A stretch of DNA of 9,357 bases from Mycobacterium sp. (GTDB lineage Bacteria; Actinomycetota; Actinomycetes; Mycobacteriales; Mycobacteriaceae), in contig JAHBAP020000108.1 of assembly GCA_018500005.2 (NCBI GenBank), forward strand, positions 1 through 9,357, written 5' to 3'. Numbering within the stretch: the first letter of the stretch is position 1; each line of letters begins with the position of its first letter. The notes under the pieces were generated by a model. The model did not search any database. It saw only the letters and a list, made by a program, of their open reading frames with translations, and was not told where the DNA came from. The position numbers and the translations under genes were made by a program. Below are positions 1 to 6,252 of the stretch, in pieces.

Positions 1-570
1 CCGCAGCGCCGACTGCAGCTCCGGCGCCAACTGCAGCAGGGCCAGCCGCTGCGAGACCCACCCTTTGGTCTTCCGCAGCCTTTCCGCGGCCAGGTTGGCG
101 CGGCCACACTCCTCGACAAGCACCTGAACGGCCTTGGCTTCTTCGATGACGTCGAAGTCCTGCCGGTCAACGTTCTCGGCGATGGCCGCCGAGATCAGCG
201 TGACCCTATCGCGGGCGACGTCGTCGTTAACCGAGATGTCGAGCGCTTCCCGTCTGTACTCGTGCGCGGCCGCCAGCCGACGGCAACCGTTGATGACCAC
301 GTAGCGGGTGTGGATCTCGTCGTCGGGATAGAGCGCGAGATAGGCGTCGCGGGTGACCACGGTGACCGGCTGGAGCTGTAGATCGGCGATCGAGGACAGC
401 GTGCTCAGGTCGCCGAGATCCTCGCGCGGATTGCGAGGATTAGCAGTCAGATCGTTTAACGGTGCCGATCGCGGCGGGGGGGCTGTCTCTTCGCCGCGCT
501 GTTCCACCGGTGAGTTGTCCCCAACCGCCTCGGTGAGGGAGGCGAGGTTGGTTCGCCTGCCCCGCGCCAT
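1..570 (-). CDS. parB: ParB-family centromere-binding protein, N-terminal 190 residues (partial)
   Basis: Partition protein expected to bind a parS site, load as a CTP-dependent clamp and stimulate the ParA encoded just upstream. Translating the minus strand from ATG at 570 gives an open frame to the window edge. The N-terminus is basic (MARGRR), followed by a disordered stretch. LTANPRNPRE (residues 41-50) matches the usual start of the ParB/Srx domain. NGCRRLAAA (94-102) corresponds to the GxRR box and AENVDRQDF (131-139) to the ENxxR box that together form the CTP site. The start of the helix-turn-helix is visible from about residue 160 (AAERLRKTKGWVSQRL). The ATG overlaps the parA stop by one base (TGATG), and a GGGGGAG Shine-Dalgarno lies inside the end of parA, so the two genes are almost certainly translationally coupled. 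The C-terminal dimerisation domain lies outside the window. Confidence 0.93.
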   Translation of the reverse strand, partial: MARGRRTNLASLTEAVGDNSPVEQRGEETAPPPRSAPLNDLTANPRNPREDLGDLSTLSSIADLQLQPVTVVTRDAYLALYPDDEIHTRYVVINGCRRLAAAHEYRREALDISVNDDVARDRVTLISAAIAENVDRQDFDVIEEAKAVQVLVEECGRANLAAERLRKTKGWVSQRLALLQLAPELQSALR

Positions 571-1283
571 CAGCGCACTCCCCCGGCGCTGAGTTCCAAT
601 GCGAGCTTGTAGAAGTCCTCACGGGCCTGCAACGCCACCCGGTTCGTCGGGTACTCCGTGACGACGAGGCCATCCGCGCTGGCTCGGGCGTGCAGCTTGT
701 AGTGCCTGACCACCGTGGAGGCCAGCGGCCAACCGTTGGCCTTCACGAATTCCTTGGTCTCGTTAAGGTCGTGGGTGCCGTCCCGGGGGTCCCAGTTGTT
801 GATGACGACGCGGTAGGGCAGCTTTCGCGGCTTGATGACCTTGTTGATCGTCCGAGCCGTCGGGTCGAAGGAGAGGGGTTCGGTCTCGATCGGGACGATG
901 ATGTCATCGGCAACGTCGAGCACCGCCCGCAACGCATCGGCGGCCGGTCCTCGACCGAGCGGGTCGGCTCCGTTGTCACCGGCGTTGAGGTCGATCCACC
1001 CTGGGGTGTCGACGTAGACCTGGAGGATGCCGGGGAGGTCCCTGATCCGCTTCAGATTCTCGATGTCATCGTGGGCCTGGACGATATGGAATGGCAGGGC
1101 GTCGATCCGCGACGCCCACCACACCGCCGATCCCTGCGGGTCCACTGAGATCGCCGCGACGGGCGAACTGGCGTCAGGGTCGTCGTCGTGGTTGAGGACT
1201 TCCGCGGTGACCGCGGCGAGATTGACGGCGATCGTCGACTTGCCGACCCCGCCTTTCTGGTTGAGAACGACGTGAACAGCCAT
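570..1283 (-). CDS. parA: ParA-family partition ATPase (first par locus)
   Basis: Deviant-Walker ATPase that would bind nucleoid DNA non-specifically when ATP-bound and move ParB-parS complexes. 237 residues starting MAVHVVLNQKGGVGKST. Walker A KGGVGKST is at residues 10-17, Walker A' SVDPQGS near 46-52, and a Walker B strand VYVDTPG follows. It is a short ParA without an N-terminal HTH domain (P-loop at residue 10), so it probably does not repress its own promoter by itself. ATG at 1283 is chosen because GGAAGG lies 7 bases upstream; the longer in-frame GTG at 1310 has no better site and adds nine non-conserved residues. It overlaps parB by one base. The region upstream (1284-1437) carries palindromes suited to ParB or ParA-ParB control. 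Confidence 0.93.
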   Translation of the reverse strand: MAVHVVLNQKGGVGKSTIAVNLAAVTAEVLNHDDDPDASSPVAAISVDPQGSAVWWASRIDALPFHIVQAHDDIENLKRIRDLPGILQVYVDTPGWIDLNAGDNGADPLGRGPAADALRAVLDVADDIIVPIETEPLSFDPTARTINKVIKPRKLPYRVVINNWDPRDGTHDLNETKEFVKANGWPLASTVVRHYKLHARASADGLVVTEYPTNRVALQAREDFYKLALELSAGGVR

Positions 1284-1305
1284 CAAGGCCCTTCCGTGTG
1301 CTTCG

Positions 1306-1318
1306 CCCACTAAGTGGG
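1306..1318. repeat. Short inverted repeat CCCAC-taa-GTGGG in the parA leader
   Basis: Five-base perfect arms with a 3-base spacer, just upstream of the parA Shine-Dalgarno (GGAAGG). It could be a small operator or an mRNA hairpin. A related element with the arms in the opposite order (GTGGG-tatt-CCCAC, 3292-3305) lies upstream of the second parA. Confidence 0.4.
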
Positions 1319-1344
1319 GTACTTCGGATTGGTCCTGCTGATCG

Positions 1345-1356
1345 TAGCGGCCGCTA
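1345..1356. promoter_or_regulatory. 12-bp perfect palindrome TAGCGGCCGCTA overlapping the putative -10
   Basis: Perfect 12-bp inverted symmetry whose left end overlaps the candidate -10 of the parA promoter by two bases, a position where a bound protein would block RNA polymerase. Operator function is inferred from position alone. Confidence 0.35.
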
Positions 1357-1389
1357 TCGGCAGCCCTCGGCGTCCAAGGAGCCCAGGCG

Positions 1390-1405
1390 GTTTACCGCGG
1401 TAAAC
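1390..1405. promoter_or_regulatory. parS: 16-bp perfect palindrome, candidate parS
   Basis: GTTTACCGCGGTAAAC is perfectly self-complementary over 16 bp and lies about 107 bp upstream of the first parA. It has the length and outline of the classical ParB site TGTTTCACGTGAAACA (GTTT...AAAC arms around a CG-rich centre) but a different core, as expected for a plasmid ParB with its own specificity. No second copy was found in the window. Function is inferred from symmetry and location. Confidence 0.55.
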
Positions 1406-1437
1406 ACCCCATTCCCCTCCCTCACCGTCGGTGCGCC

Positions 1438-2271
1438 CTAGGACCGGTCTCCGCACATCCCGAACTCGAGGCGGAGCGCCCGTTCGACCAGGTCGGAGAC
1501 GCTGCCTGCACCCCATTGCTTCTTGAGTCGCTTCAGCAGCTTGGCGTTTTCCGGGCCGACACCCTGCAACGTGATGGCCCGCGGCGGAAGGTCGTGGCGG
1601 CGGTACCGGGAATTGGTTTCCCGAACAAACAGCTTGCCCGGGTGCGGAAAATCTCCGCCGCTCCCCTTCCACGACGAAGCGAGTTCCGCCGCGTGGCTTT
1701 CGATCGCGTCCAACGCGATCACCCCGAACGGCCGCGCTGCAGAACGCCTCGTCCGCTTCTCCTGGTCGGAGTATTCGAGCAGCCGCGAGTAGACATCGCT
1801 GGAGATCCACGCCGCCGGCGGCTTCTTCGGGCCTTCCTCGGCCTGCTTGGACACAGCGGAGGCTTTTGCGGACTTGCGCTCACGCCGATCCCCCGACCCC
1901 GCCGCGGGCACCACATCCGGGCCGGATTCGGCGGAGACGGTCGCCGCGGTCTGGAGCTGCGCCGCTGTGTCTCCACGATCGGGTGCCGATCCCTGCGCGA
2001 GCCCCTCCCCCCCAACCTCGATCTGAGCTTCCGGCATGTCGACCGGTCGATCGACGGTCCGCGGCGAGGCGGCAGGTTCGGCGGCAGGTTCGGCGGCAGG
2101 TTCTCCTGGAGCTATGTCCGGCAGAGGCGGAACCGATTGCAGGCGTGCCGGCTCCCCCTTGCGGGGCGCGAGCGTTTCCAAGATGTCACCCATTTTGTCC
2201 TGCGCCTGCCGGATCTTCTCTTCGTCCTCGGCGAAGGCTGCTTTACGAGAAGGACGCGCTGGTCGTGTCAT
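1438..2271 (-). CDS. Probable partition partner protein with C-terminal RHH-like domain(s)
   Basis: 277 residues, beginning 9 bases after the second parA; GGAAGG inside the parA end lies 12 bases before the ATG. Residues 1-37 are charged and predicted helical, which would suit a ParA-contacting N-terminus. Residues 40-150 are low-complexity and Pro/Ala-rich, including three perfect EPAA repeats. Residues 154-197 (AWISSDVYSRLLEYSDQ..., then RPFGVIALDAIESHAAEL) and 231-270 (RAITLQGVG, LLKRLKKQWG, SVSDLVERALRLEF) each read as strand-helix-helix, the ribbon-helix-helix pattern, most clearly in the second. I infer a centromere-binding protein for the upstream ATPase, acting on the 12-bp array. Without a profile search the fold assignment is by eye, and the first RHH is tentative. 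It is not similar to HTH-type ParB. Confidence 0.7.
   Translation of the reverse strand: MTRPARPSRKAAFAEDEEKIRQAQDKMGDILETLAPRKGEPARLQSVPPLPDIAPGEPAAEPAAEPAASPRTVDRPVDMPEAQIEVGGEGLAQGSAPDRGDTAAQLQTAATVSAESGPDVVPAAGSGDRRERKSAKASAVSKQAEEGPKKPPAAWISSDVYSRLLEYSDQEKRTRRSAARPFGVIALDAIESHAAELASSWKGSGGDFPHPGKLFVRETNSRYRRHDLPPRAITLQGVGPENAKLLKRLKKQWGAGSVSDLVERALRLEFGMCGDRS
2068..2103 (-). repeat. Three perfect tandem 12-bp repeats encoding (EPAA)3
   Basis: ggcggcaggttc occurs three times head to tail at 2068, 2080 and 2092. In the minus-strand gene it encodes the EPAA tetrapeptide three times in the disordered linker (about residues 57-68). This is a simple slippage-type repeat, likely to vary in copy number. 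Confidence 0.9.
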
Positions 2272-2280
2272 GTCTGGTGG

Positions 2281-3246
2281 TTACCTTCCGGCGATGGCGA
2301 CGCGATCGGCAACGCCGATCACGCCGGTGCGGTCGCTGGCCTCGTACTGGGCTATCCGGCTGACGATCTCGTAGACGAGGGCTTGGTAGTCGGCGGCGAG
2401 CTTGGCGGGGTTGCTCGCCCACAGGGCGCGATCGGGCTTTTCGCCGGCGCCAAGTGCCTTGAACACGTCCTTGCGGGCCTGTTTGGCGACACCGACCAGC
2501 TCAGCCGGTGTCATCCCGAGGTTTCGGCAGTCGATCGCCGCCGCTTTTGCTTCACGGATGATTGTCCGGAACGGCGCGACACCGGAGGCGCCGAGCAGCT
2601 CCTCAATCTGGTCGAACACATCGGCGTTGCGAACGTGTGCGTTGGGATCGGCACAAAACAACACGACGCCCAGTAGGGCGATCGAGGCACCGTCGCGCCG
2701 GGCATCCTTGAAACTGTCGGCGACATCCTCGACCGCGTCCAGGGATCCCCCGTCGGACTGGGTCGGGATGACCAAATAGTTGGCAGTTCGCATAAACGTG
2801 TTCAGCAGCGGCATCTCCCCCGGCGCGGAGTCGATGAAGACGAAGTCATAACCCTTTGTCACGCAGAGTCTTTCGAGGGCTGCCCCGAAGTTGGCGCCCA
2901 TCTCGTCGTCCTCCATGCGCGAGGAACCGGCGATCGCGCGGGACAGCTTGGGGCCACCGGCGACGAGGTCGAGATTGGGTTTCACCCCGATCAATGGCTC
3001 GAGGTCATGTTTGCCGTATAGAAGGCTCAAGCCGAGGGACTCGCCGCCGTCGTTGGTGTCGCGGGCGCCCAGGTCGGATTTAGTGATGGTGCCCTGCGGG
3101 TCGCCGTCGATGATGAGAACTTTGTGCCCTCCCCCGCGGCCGCCGGACGCGATCGCGGTCGCCGCCGCGGCTACGAGGGACGACTTGCCGACCCCTCCCT
3201 TGCGGTTCGCCACCAAGACAACCCGCGCCTCTCCCGTGAATGTCAT
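2281..3246 (-). CDS. ParA-family partition ATPase (second par locus)
   Basis: 321-residue MinD/ParA-type ATPase, clearly distinct from the ParA at 570-1283. Walker A KGGVGKSS is at residues 16-23 (signature Lys16 and catalytic Lys21), Walker A' LIIDGDPQGT at 44-53, Walker B YDFVFIDSAPGE at about 133-144. A conserved-looking IPTQSDGGSLDAV segment at 160-172 matches the post-Walker-B region. The C-terminal half is longer than in the first ParA. It is the first gene of an operon with the RHH-like protein at 1438-2271. ATG at 3246 places the P-loop normally, but no Shine-Dalgarno is seen before it (AACTTTGCGACATG), so a leaderless or weakly initiated message is possible. The 12-bp array begins about 37 bp upstream. 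Role inferred: ATPase of a second segregation cassette. Confidence 0.9.
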   Translation of the reverse strand: MTFTGEARVVLVANRKGGVGKSSLVAAAATAIASGGRGGGHKVLIIDGDPQGTITKSDLGARDTNDGGESLGLSLLYGKHDLEPLIGVKPNLDLVAGGPKLSRAIAGSSRMEDDEMGANFGAALERLCVTKGYDFVFIDSAPGEMPLLNTFMRTANYLVIPTQSDGGSLDAVEDVADSFKDARRDGASIALLGVVLFCADPNAHVRNADVFDQIEELLGASGVAPFRTIIREAKAAAIDCRNLGMTPAELVGVAKQARKDVFKALGAGEKPDRALWASNPAKLAADYQALVYEIVSRIAQYEASDRTGVIGVADRVAIAGR

Positions 3247-3282
3247 GTCGCAAAGTTAACAACCGTCACTTCTGTCCCTATG

Positions 3283-3774
3283 GACCGACACGTGGGTATT
3301 CCCACATGAGACCCATCCGTTACGTCAGCGGAAAGTCCCACGGAACCAGCTGCGGGGCTTTCCGCTGAAGCAACTGCAGGTAAGGCGACCGAAACCAGTA
3401 CGGAACCAGCCGCAGGGCTGTCCGCGGACCCGACCACAGAAACGACTAGCGAAACCGCCGCGGGGACTCCGACGCGGGTCCCCTGGGGTATCAACATGGA
3501 GCATCCGAGGGGGGTCGCCACAGACATACCCGCGGAAATGATTGTGGGGCCCAGCAGGGAAGCGTCTGCGGGTTTTTGTACGGCACACCCTGCGGGGACC
3601 CCTGTAGGCACATTCACGGGGAGCGCTACCGGCAACACTGCGGGTGGGATCATCGGAGTGAGGGTGGGGAAGTCCAAGTGAACGACCAACGGCAGCTATG
3701 CCGGAAGGACTACGGGTAGCACTGTCAGAGGGATTATCGGCGGAACCTGAGGGATATTTATGGGAATCCGCAGC
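3283..3774. repeat. Array of 41 degenerate 12-bp units, candidate centromere
   Basis: Cut at 3283 and every 12 bases after it, the sequence gives 41 units with consensus G-R-N-A-N-N-N-C-Y-R-C-G. By hand count G is at position 1 in 37 of 41, a purine at position 2 in 39, a pyrimidine at position 9 in 35 and a purine at position 10 in 38. Examples are gaaaccgccgcg, gggctgtccgcg, gaagcgtctgcg and ggcaacactgcg. The phase never slips and it passes through stop codons (TGA at 3679; TAG at 3698-3696 on the minus strand), so coding does not explain it. Bases 3340-3366 and 3400-3426 match at 23 of 27 positions, showing local five-unit duplication. Arrays of 7-11-bp iterons are known binding sites for RHH partition proteins (omega of pSM19035, ParR of R1); the downstream operon encodes an RHH-like candidate. 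Centromere function is inference. Confidence 0.85.
3292..3305. promoter_or_regulatory. Inverted repeat GTGGG-tatt-CCCAC near the second parA
   Basis: Five-base perfect arms, 46 bp upstream of the second parA start and inside the first two units of the 12-bp array. It may be an operator for autoregulation. Evidence is symmetry and position only. Confidence 0.35.
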
Positions 3775-3829
3775 TAGATGGCTCGGACGCGGCCAATTCA
3801 GCGGCATGTGCCGCAGTAGGGGAGGCGTC

Positions 3830-4038
3830 CTATTCCTTCACCACGCCCCCTCGCGGCACCGTTTCATCACGCGTAGAGATGCGACGGCGGCGAGGCTCTC
3901 GCTGCAGCTCAGCCACCTCAGACTTGGGTGCCTCGATGCGGAGTTCGCGTCGGCCAGCGCGGCCTGGGCCTCGGCTTGTTCGTCTCTAGCCACGGCCACG
4001 GCGACCGACCACAGCGGCTGCAGAACGCGTGTCAACAC
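3830..4038 (-). pseudogene. Remnant of a small coiled-coil gene with a one-base frameshift
   Basis: Downstream of the replication gene on the same strand. One frame reads VLTRVLQPL...ARDEQAEAQAALADA; a second then reads ELRIEAPKSEVAELQRE... to a TAG at 3832-3830. Joined, these make one continuous charged helix (AALADA + ELRIEAPKSEVAELQ), and both halves show G/C-rich third positions. The junction is near 3944-3950, where the minus strand reads GACGCGAAC; one extra C (GACGCCGAACTC) would restore a single frame. Without it the first frame continues as SRHPSLRW... to TGA at 3838. The GTG at 4038 is a nominal start; no good Shine-Dalgarno is seen, and the frame is open back to the rep stop. A real disruption, a sequencing error or an unrelated composition effect all remain possible. 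Confidence 0.4.
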
Positions 4039-4098
4039 CTCGGCCGGGGGCAGCGCAGACGTACCCCATACCCGAGAAAAATTTGCGGGAACGCACCG

Positions 4099-6033
4099 TC
4101 AGCCTCCCCGGGCCGCGACAAGGATGCGGGCCCCGAGCACATCGGAGAGCAGCTCCAAGGCAACGAGCTCGTCGTCTGGCTTGCCGGCGTCCGGGGGTCC
4201 GTGAGCCAGAACGGCGGCCAGGTACTCCTGCTCGTCGCCGAAAACGTGCTCTGTCGTTTCCGACCCCGACGGCGAGGAATCGTCGTCGGGCGGGAGGGTG
4301 AGGCCCCTTAACTGGTCCTGCAGCGCCAGCCAGTCGTGCCACGCCGCCCGCTCGCTGCGGAAGCGAGCGATTCGCTCGGACAACGTCTCGTCGAGGTGGT
4401 GGGCGGCGGCGATGTCATCGAGGCTGACCGGCCCAATGGCGACGGTCCGTCCGACGCGGGCGATGAGCCCAGCCGTGGCCAGGGCGGAAAGGGTGAGCTG
4501 GCCGCTGCGGGTGCTAACCCTGGCGGCGGCGTAGATGTCGGCCGGTCTCGTCATCCCCGCGTGGGCGATGAGGTCGTACATCGCCCGGTGCTGGCGTCCC
4601 AGCACGCTCCAGGCCGGGTGTACGTCAGCGACGATGACCCGCTGCGGCGGCACCGGCGTGAGCCTGTCGGGGTTCTCGGTGGTGAGGGCATAGAAGTCGG
4701 CTTCTCGGCCGACCGCCGGCCTTACCAGCACGATGGGGGAGCCGACCATTTCCCGCGTCCGCCGCAGGACCTCGAACACGGTGGTGGGCGGAAGCAGGCC
4801 GGCGGACAACGACAGCGAGCGACCGCCGACGCCGACCACCGGGGTCCCGGTCTTAACCTCACCGGCCACCGCGGCTTTGATCGCCAGCGCCTGGAACACG
4901 TCCCTCACCGTCCACCGCAGGGGACTTCCGTGAAACTCGTGATCTGCCCAGGCCAGAGCGTAGGCCAGCCAGCGACCGGCACGCCCCTGAGGATCTCCCC
5001 CCGAGTGTGAGTAGTACTTCCTGTGGGCGGCACGGTTCGCTTTTTCGGCGAGTGTCGAGGTGTAGTCCAAGGCGCGGCGCACGTCACGGGAGAGATGGCC
5101 ATCCGGTCGGTGGCTGTCGTGGTTGCGGTAGGAGGCGCCTAGCCCGTTCCAGGGCTGACCCGGTTCGCTGAGGTTCCGGATGTCGGCCAGGCTGTATCCC
5201 CGAAGGACTGCGTTGAGCACCACTGACATGCGGGCCTCGGATGGGCTTTTCCACCGGGCGGGCCTCTTTGGGTGAGCCGGGTCGAACAGGTGCGCCGATG
5301 CATCACCGATCGCTGCAAACTCGGCGACCGCAGCGGGTAAGGGTTGGGTCCAGCGCGCGGCTTCGGCTAGGCGCTCGTGGTCTCCCGTTCCGGTGGTGCC
5401 CGCTGACCCAGACGAGCTGGAGTGCTTGGCCGGCGGGTCCGGAAGAGTGCCCATTAGGGCGTAGAGCTCGGGCAGGAGGGTGGGGGAGCTGCGCTCGGTG
5501 ACCGCGTTGAGTGCGTCGGTGAGCGTGCCGTCGAGCTGGCGATAGCCGCCGCCCGCGCACGGAGTGCCCGGGAGGCTGATGCAGCCCTCGTTGGGGTTCT
5601 GCATGGGCTTGATGTCCAGGCTGGGCAGCCGAGCCTGCAGCTGGCGCATCAACGGCTGGAGCTCGTCGAAGCTGGCGGTGGTTCCGATGGCCAGTGGGAT
5701 CAGGATGTGGCGGCCGCCGTTGGTGGACCGGTCGCTAATGAGCCGGGCCCCGCAGGACAGCAGCCAATCACGGGCCCGATCAAAGTCGGCGTCGACCTGC
5801 TCGCGGCCGTGATTCTTGCTGTCGAAGTCCAGTGCCAGCAGGGTAGTGCGGCGCTGGCCGTACAGGTGTACCGCGGCCATGAGCGTCGGTAGCGTGTCGG
5901 TGATGCGGCGGGTCTTCAGGTACGCCTTGGTGTCGGGGTCGAAGACCTTCATCCGCTCGCGACCGGGCTGGGAGAGCCTGCGCGCCAGTGCTTTCCACAC
6001 CGCAGCCGGCGGCGCCGAAACAGCGGCGGTCAC
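4099..6033 (-). CDS. Plasmid replication initiator with AEP-type primase-polymerase domain
   Basis: 644-residue protein expected to start plasmid replication by origin binding and/or primer synthesis. Near the N-terminus it carries the marks of archaeo-eukaryotic primases: LLALDFDSKN with metal-binding Asp69 and Asp71, SDRSTNGGRH (about 102-109) as the nucleotide-binding Ser...His motif, then ISLPGTPCAGGGYRQLDG. A Ser/Thr/Gly linker follows near residue 205. The middle section (VRDVFQALAIKA..., TTVFEVLRRT) and residues about 480-530 (MYDLIAHAGMTRPADIYAAA...) look like winged-helix DNA-binding modules. The acidic C-terminus resembles no domain I know. GTG at 6033 is chosen because it overlaps the stop of a well-initiated leader ORF (GTGA); an in-frame TTG at 6078 would give 659 residues but has no Shine-Dalgarno, and a stop at 6090 bars anything longer. 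No helicase domain is visible, so a host helicase is presumably used. Confidence 0.82.
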   Translation of the reverse strand: MTAAVSAPPAAVWKALARRLSQPGRERMKVFDPDTKAYLKTRRITDTLPTLMAAVHLYGQRRTTLLALDFDSKNHGREQVDADFDRARDWLLSCGARLISDRSTNGGRHILIPLAIGTTASFDELQPLMRQLQARLPSLDIKPMQNPNEGCISLPGTPCAGGGYRQLDGTLTDALNAVTERSSPTLLPELYALMGTLPDPPAKHSSSSGSAGTTGTGDHERLAEAARWTQPLPAAVAEFAAIGDASAHLFDPAHPKRPARWKSPSEARMSVVLNAVLRGYSLADIRNLSEPGQPWNGLGASYRNHDSHRPDGHLSRDVRRALDYTSTLAEKANRAAHRKYYSHSGGDPQGRAGRWLAYALAWADHEFHGSPLRWTVRDVFQALAIKAAVAGEVKTGTPVVGVGGRSLSLSAGLLPPTTVFEVLRRTREMVGSPIVLVRPAVGREADFYALTTENPDRLTPVPPQRVIVADVHPAWSVLGRQHRAMYDLIAHAGMTRPADIYAAARVSTRSGQLTLSALATAGLIARVGRTVAIGPVSLDDIAAAHHLDETLSERIARFRSERAAWHDWLALQDQLRGLTLPPDDDSSPSGSETTEHVFGDEQEYLAAVLAHGPPDAGKPDDELVALELLSDVLGARILVAARGG

Positions 6034-6152
6034 TGAGCCACCGGCGGCGTCGTGTGGTGGATCGGTGCCGCCGGACAACGATTTTCGTCACGAAAGCGCG
6101 CGTTATCCTCCGCTGTTGGAGGGCGCGAACTATCATGAGAACGTCGATCCAT
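6030..6152 (-). CDS. 40-codon leader ORF overlapping the rep start
   Basis: Starts MDRRSHDSSRPPTAEDNARF and ends TTPPVAQ. The ATG at 6152 has GAAGGG six bases upstream, the best ribosome-binding site in this part of the minus strand. Its TGA (6032-6030) overlaps the rep GTG (6033-6031) as GTGA, the usual geometry of termination-reinitiation. Rep itself lacks a clear Shine-Dalgarno. Translationally coupled leader peptides setting Rep output are known in IncFII and IncI plasmids; the same role is inferred here. The peptide is hydrophilic and probably matters for its translation rather than its product. Confidence 0.55.
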   Translation of the reverse strand: MDRRSHDSSRPPTAEDNARFRDENRCPAAPIHHTTPPVAQ

Positions 6153-6200
6153 GACGATCCCTTCGGGGAGTGGGGTTCGAGTTGCCGCTCGAGCCCGTAA

Positions 6201-6252
6201 CTTCAAATCGAGGCCCCTAGCCCGCCGGCTGGGGGCCTCGGTTCATTTGAAG
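6201..6252. terminator. Long GC-rich hairpin, probable bidirectional terminator
   Basis: Nested complementary arms: CTTCAAAT (6201-6208) with ATTTGAAG (6245-6252), CGAGGCCCC (6209-6217) with GGGGCCTCG (6232-6240), and AGCC (6219-6222) with GGCT (6227-6230) around a 4-base CGCC loop. The only interruptions are a T-G pair and a 4-base bulge (GTTC, 6241-6244). Both flanks are moderately AT-rich, so it could end transcription from either side, for example the RHH gene at 6625-6831. It lies about 50 bases upstream of the rep leader ORF, so attenuation or an origin-related role is also possible. Confidence 0.6.

Larger units (their letters stand above)
1284..1437 (-). promoter_or_regulatory. Control region of the first parA-parB operon
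   Basis: Gap between the end of the second par operon and the first parA. On the minus strand a mycobacterial-type -10 hexamer, TACGAT, is seen at 1346-1341, with no convincing -35; this would give a transcript start near 1335 and about 50 bases of leader. The region holds three palindromic elements, listed separately (1390-1405, 1345-1356, 1306-1318). The -10 assignment is by motif only. Confidence 0.35.

Noticed and set aside
1310..1810. 166-residue minus-strand ORF upstream of the first parA
   Set aside because: Most of it overlaps the C-terminal half of the RHH-like gene in another frame, and its composition shows no domain.
1516..2676. 386-residue plus-strand ORF
   Set aside because: Antisense to two supported minus-strand genes, Arg/Pro-rich, and it spans their junction: a typical shadow in high-GC DNA.
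3243..3689. 148-residue Pro/Val/Ala-rich minus-strand ORF whose stop overlaps the second parA start (ATGA)
   Set aside because: It lies within the 12-bp array, its tetrapeptide periodicity follows from the DNA period, and the array continues in phase past the in-frame TAG at 3698. No Shine-Dalgarno was evident. A coding role is not fully excluded because of the ATGA overlap.
3283..3774. CRISPR array
   Set aside because: Units are only 12 bp, directly abutting and degenerate, with no conserved repeat separated by spacers.
3325..3807. 160-residue minus-strand ORF in another frame over the array
   Set aside because: Open only because the GC-rich periodic DNA avoids stops in several frames; Arg/Pro/Ser-rich with no recognisable domain.
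6170..6225. tRNA-like T-loop strings (GGTTCGAGT, CTTCAAATC) suggesting a tRNA or att site
   Set aside because: The flanking bases do not form a T-stem (GTAAC against CGAGG), no anticodon or D arm could be placed, and the second string is part of the 6201-6252 hairpin.
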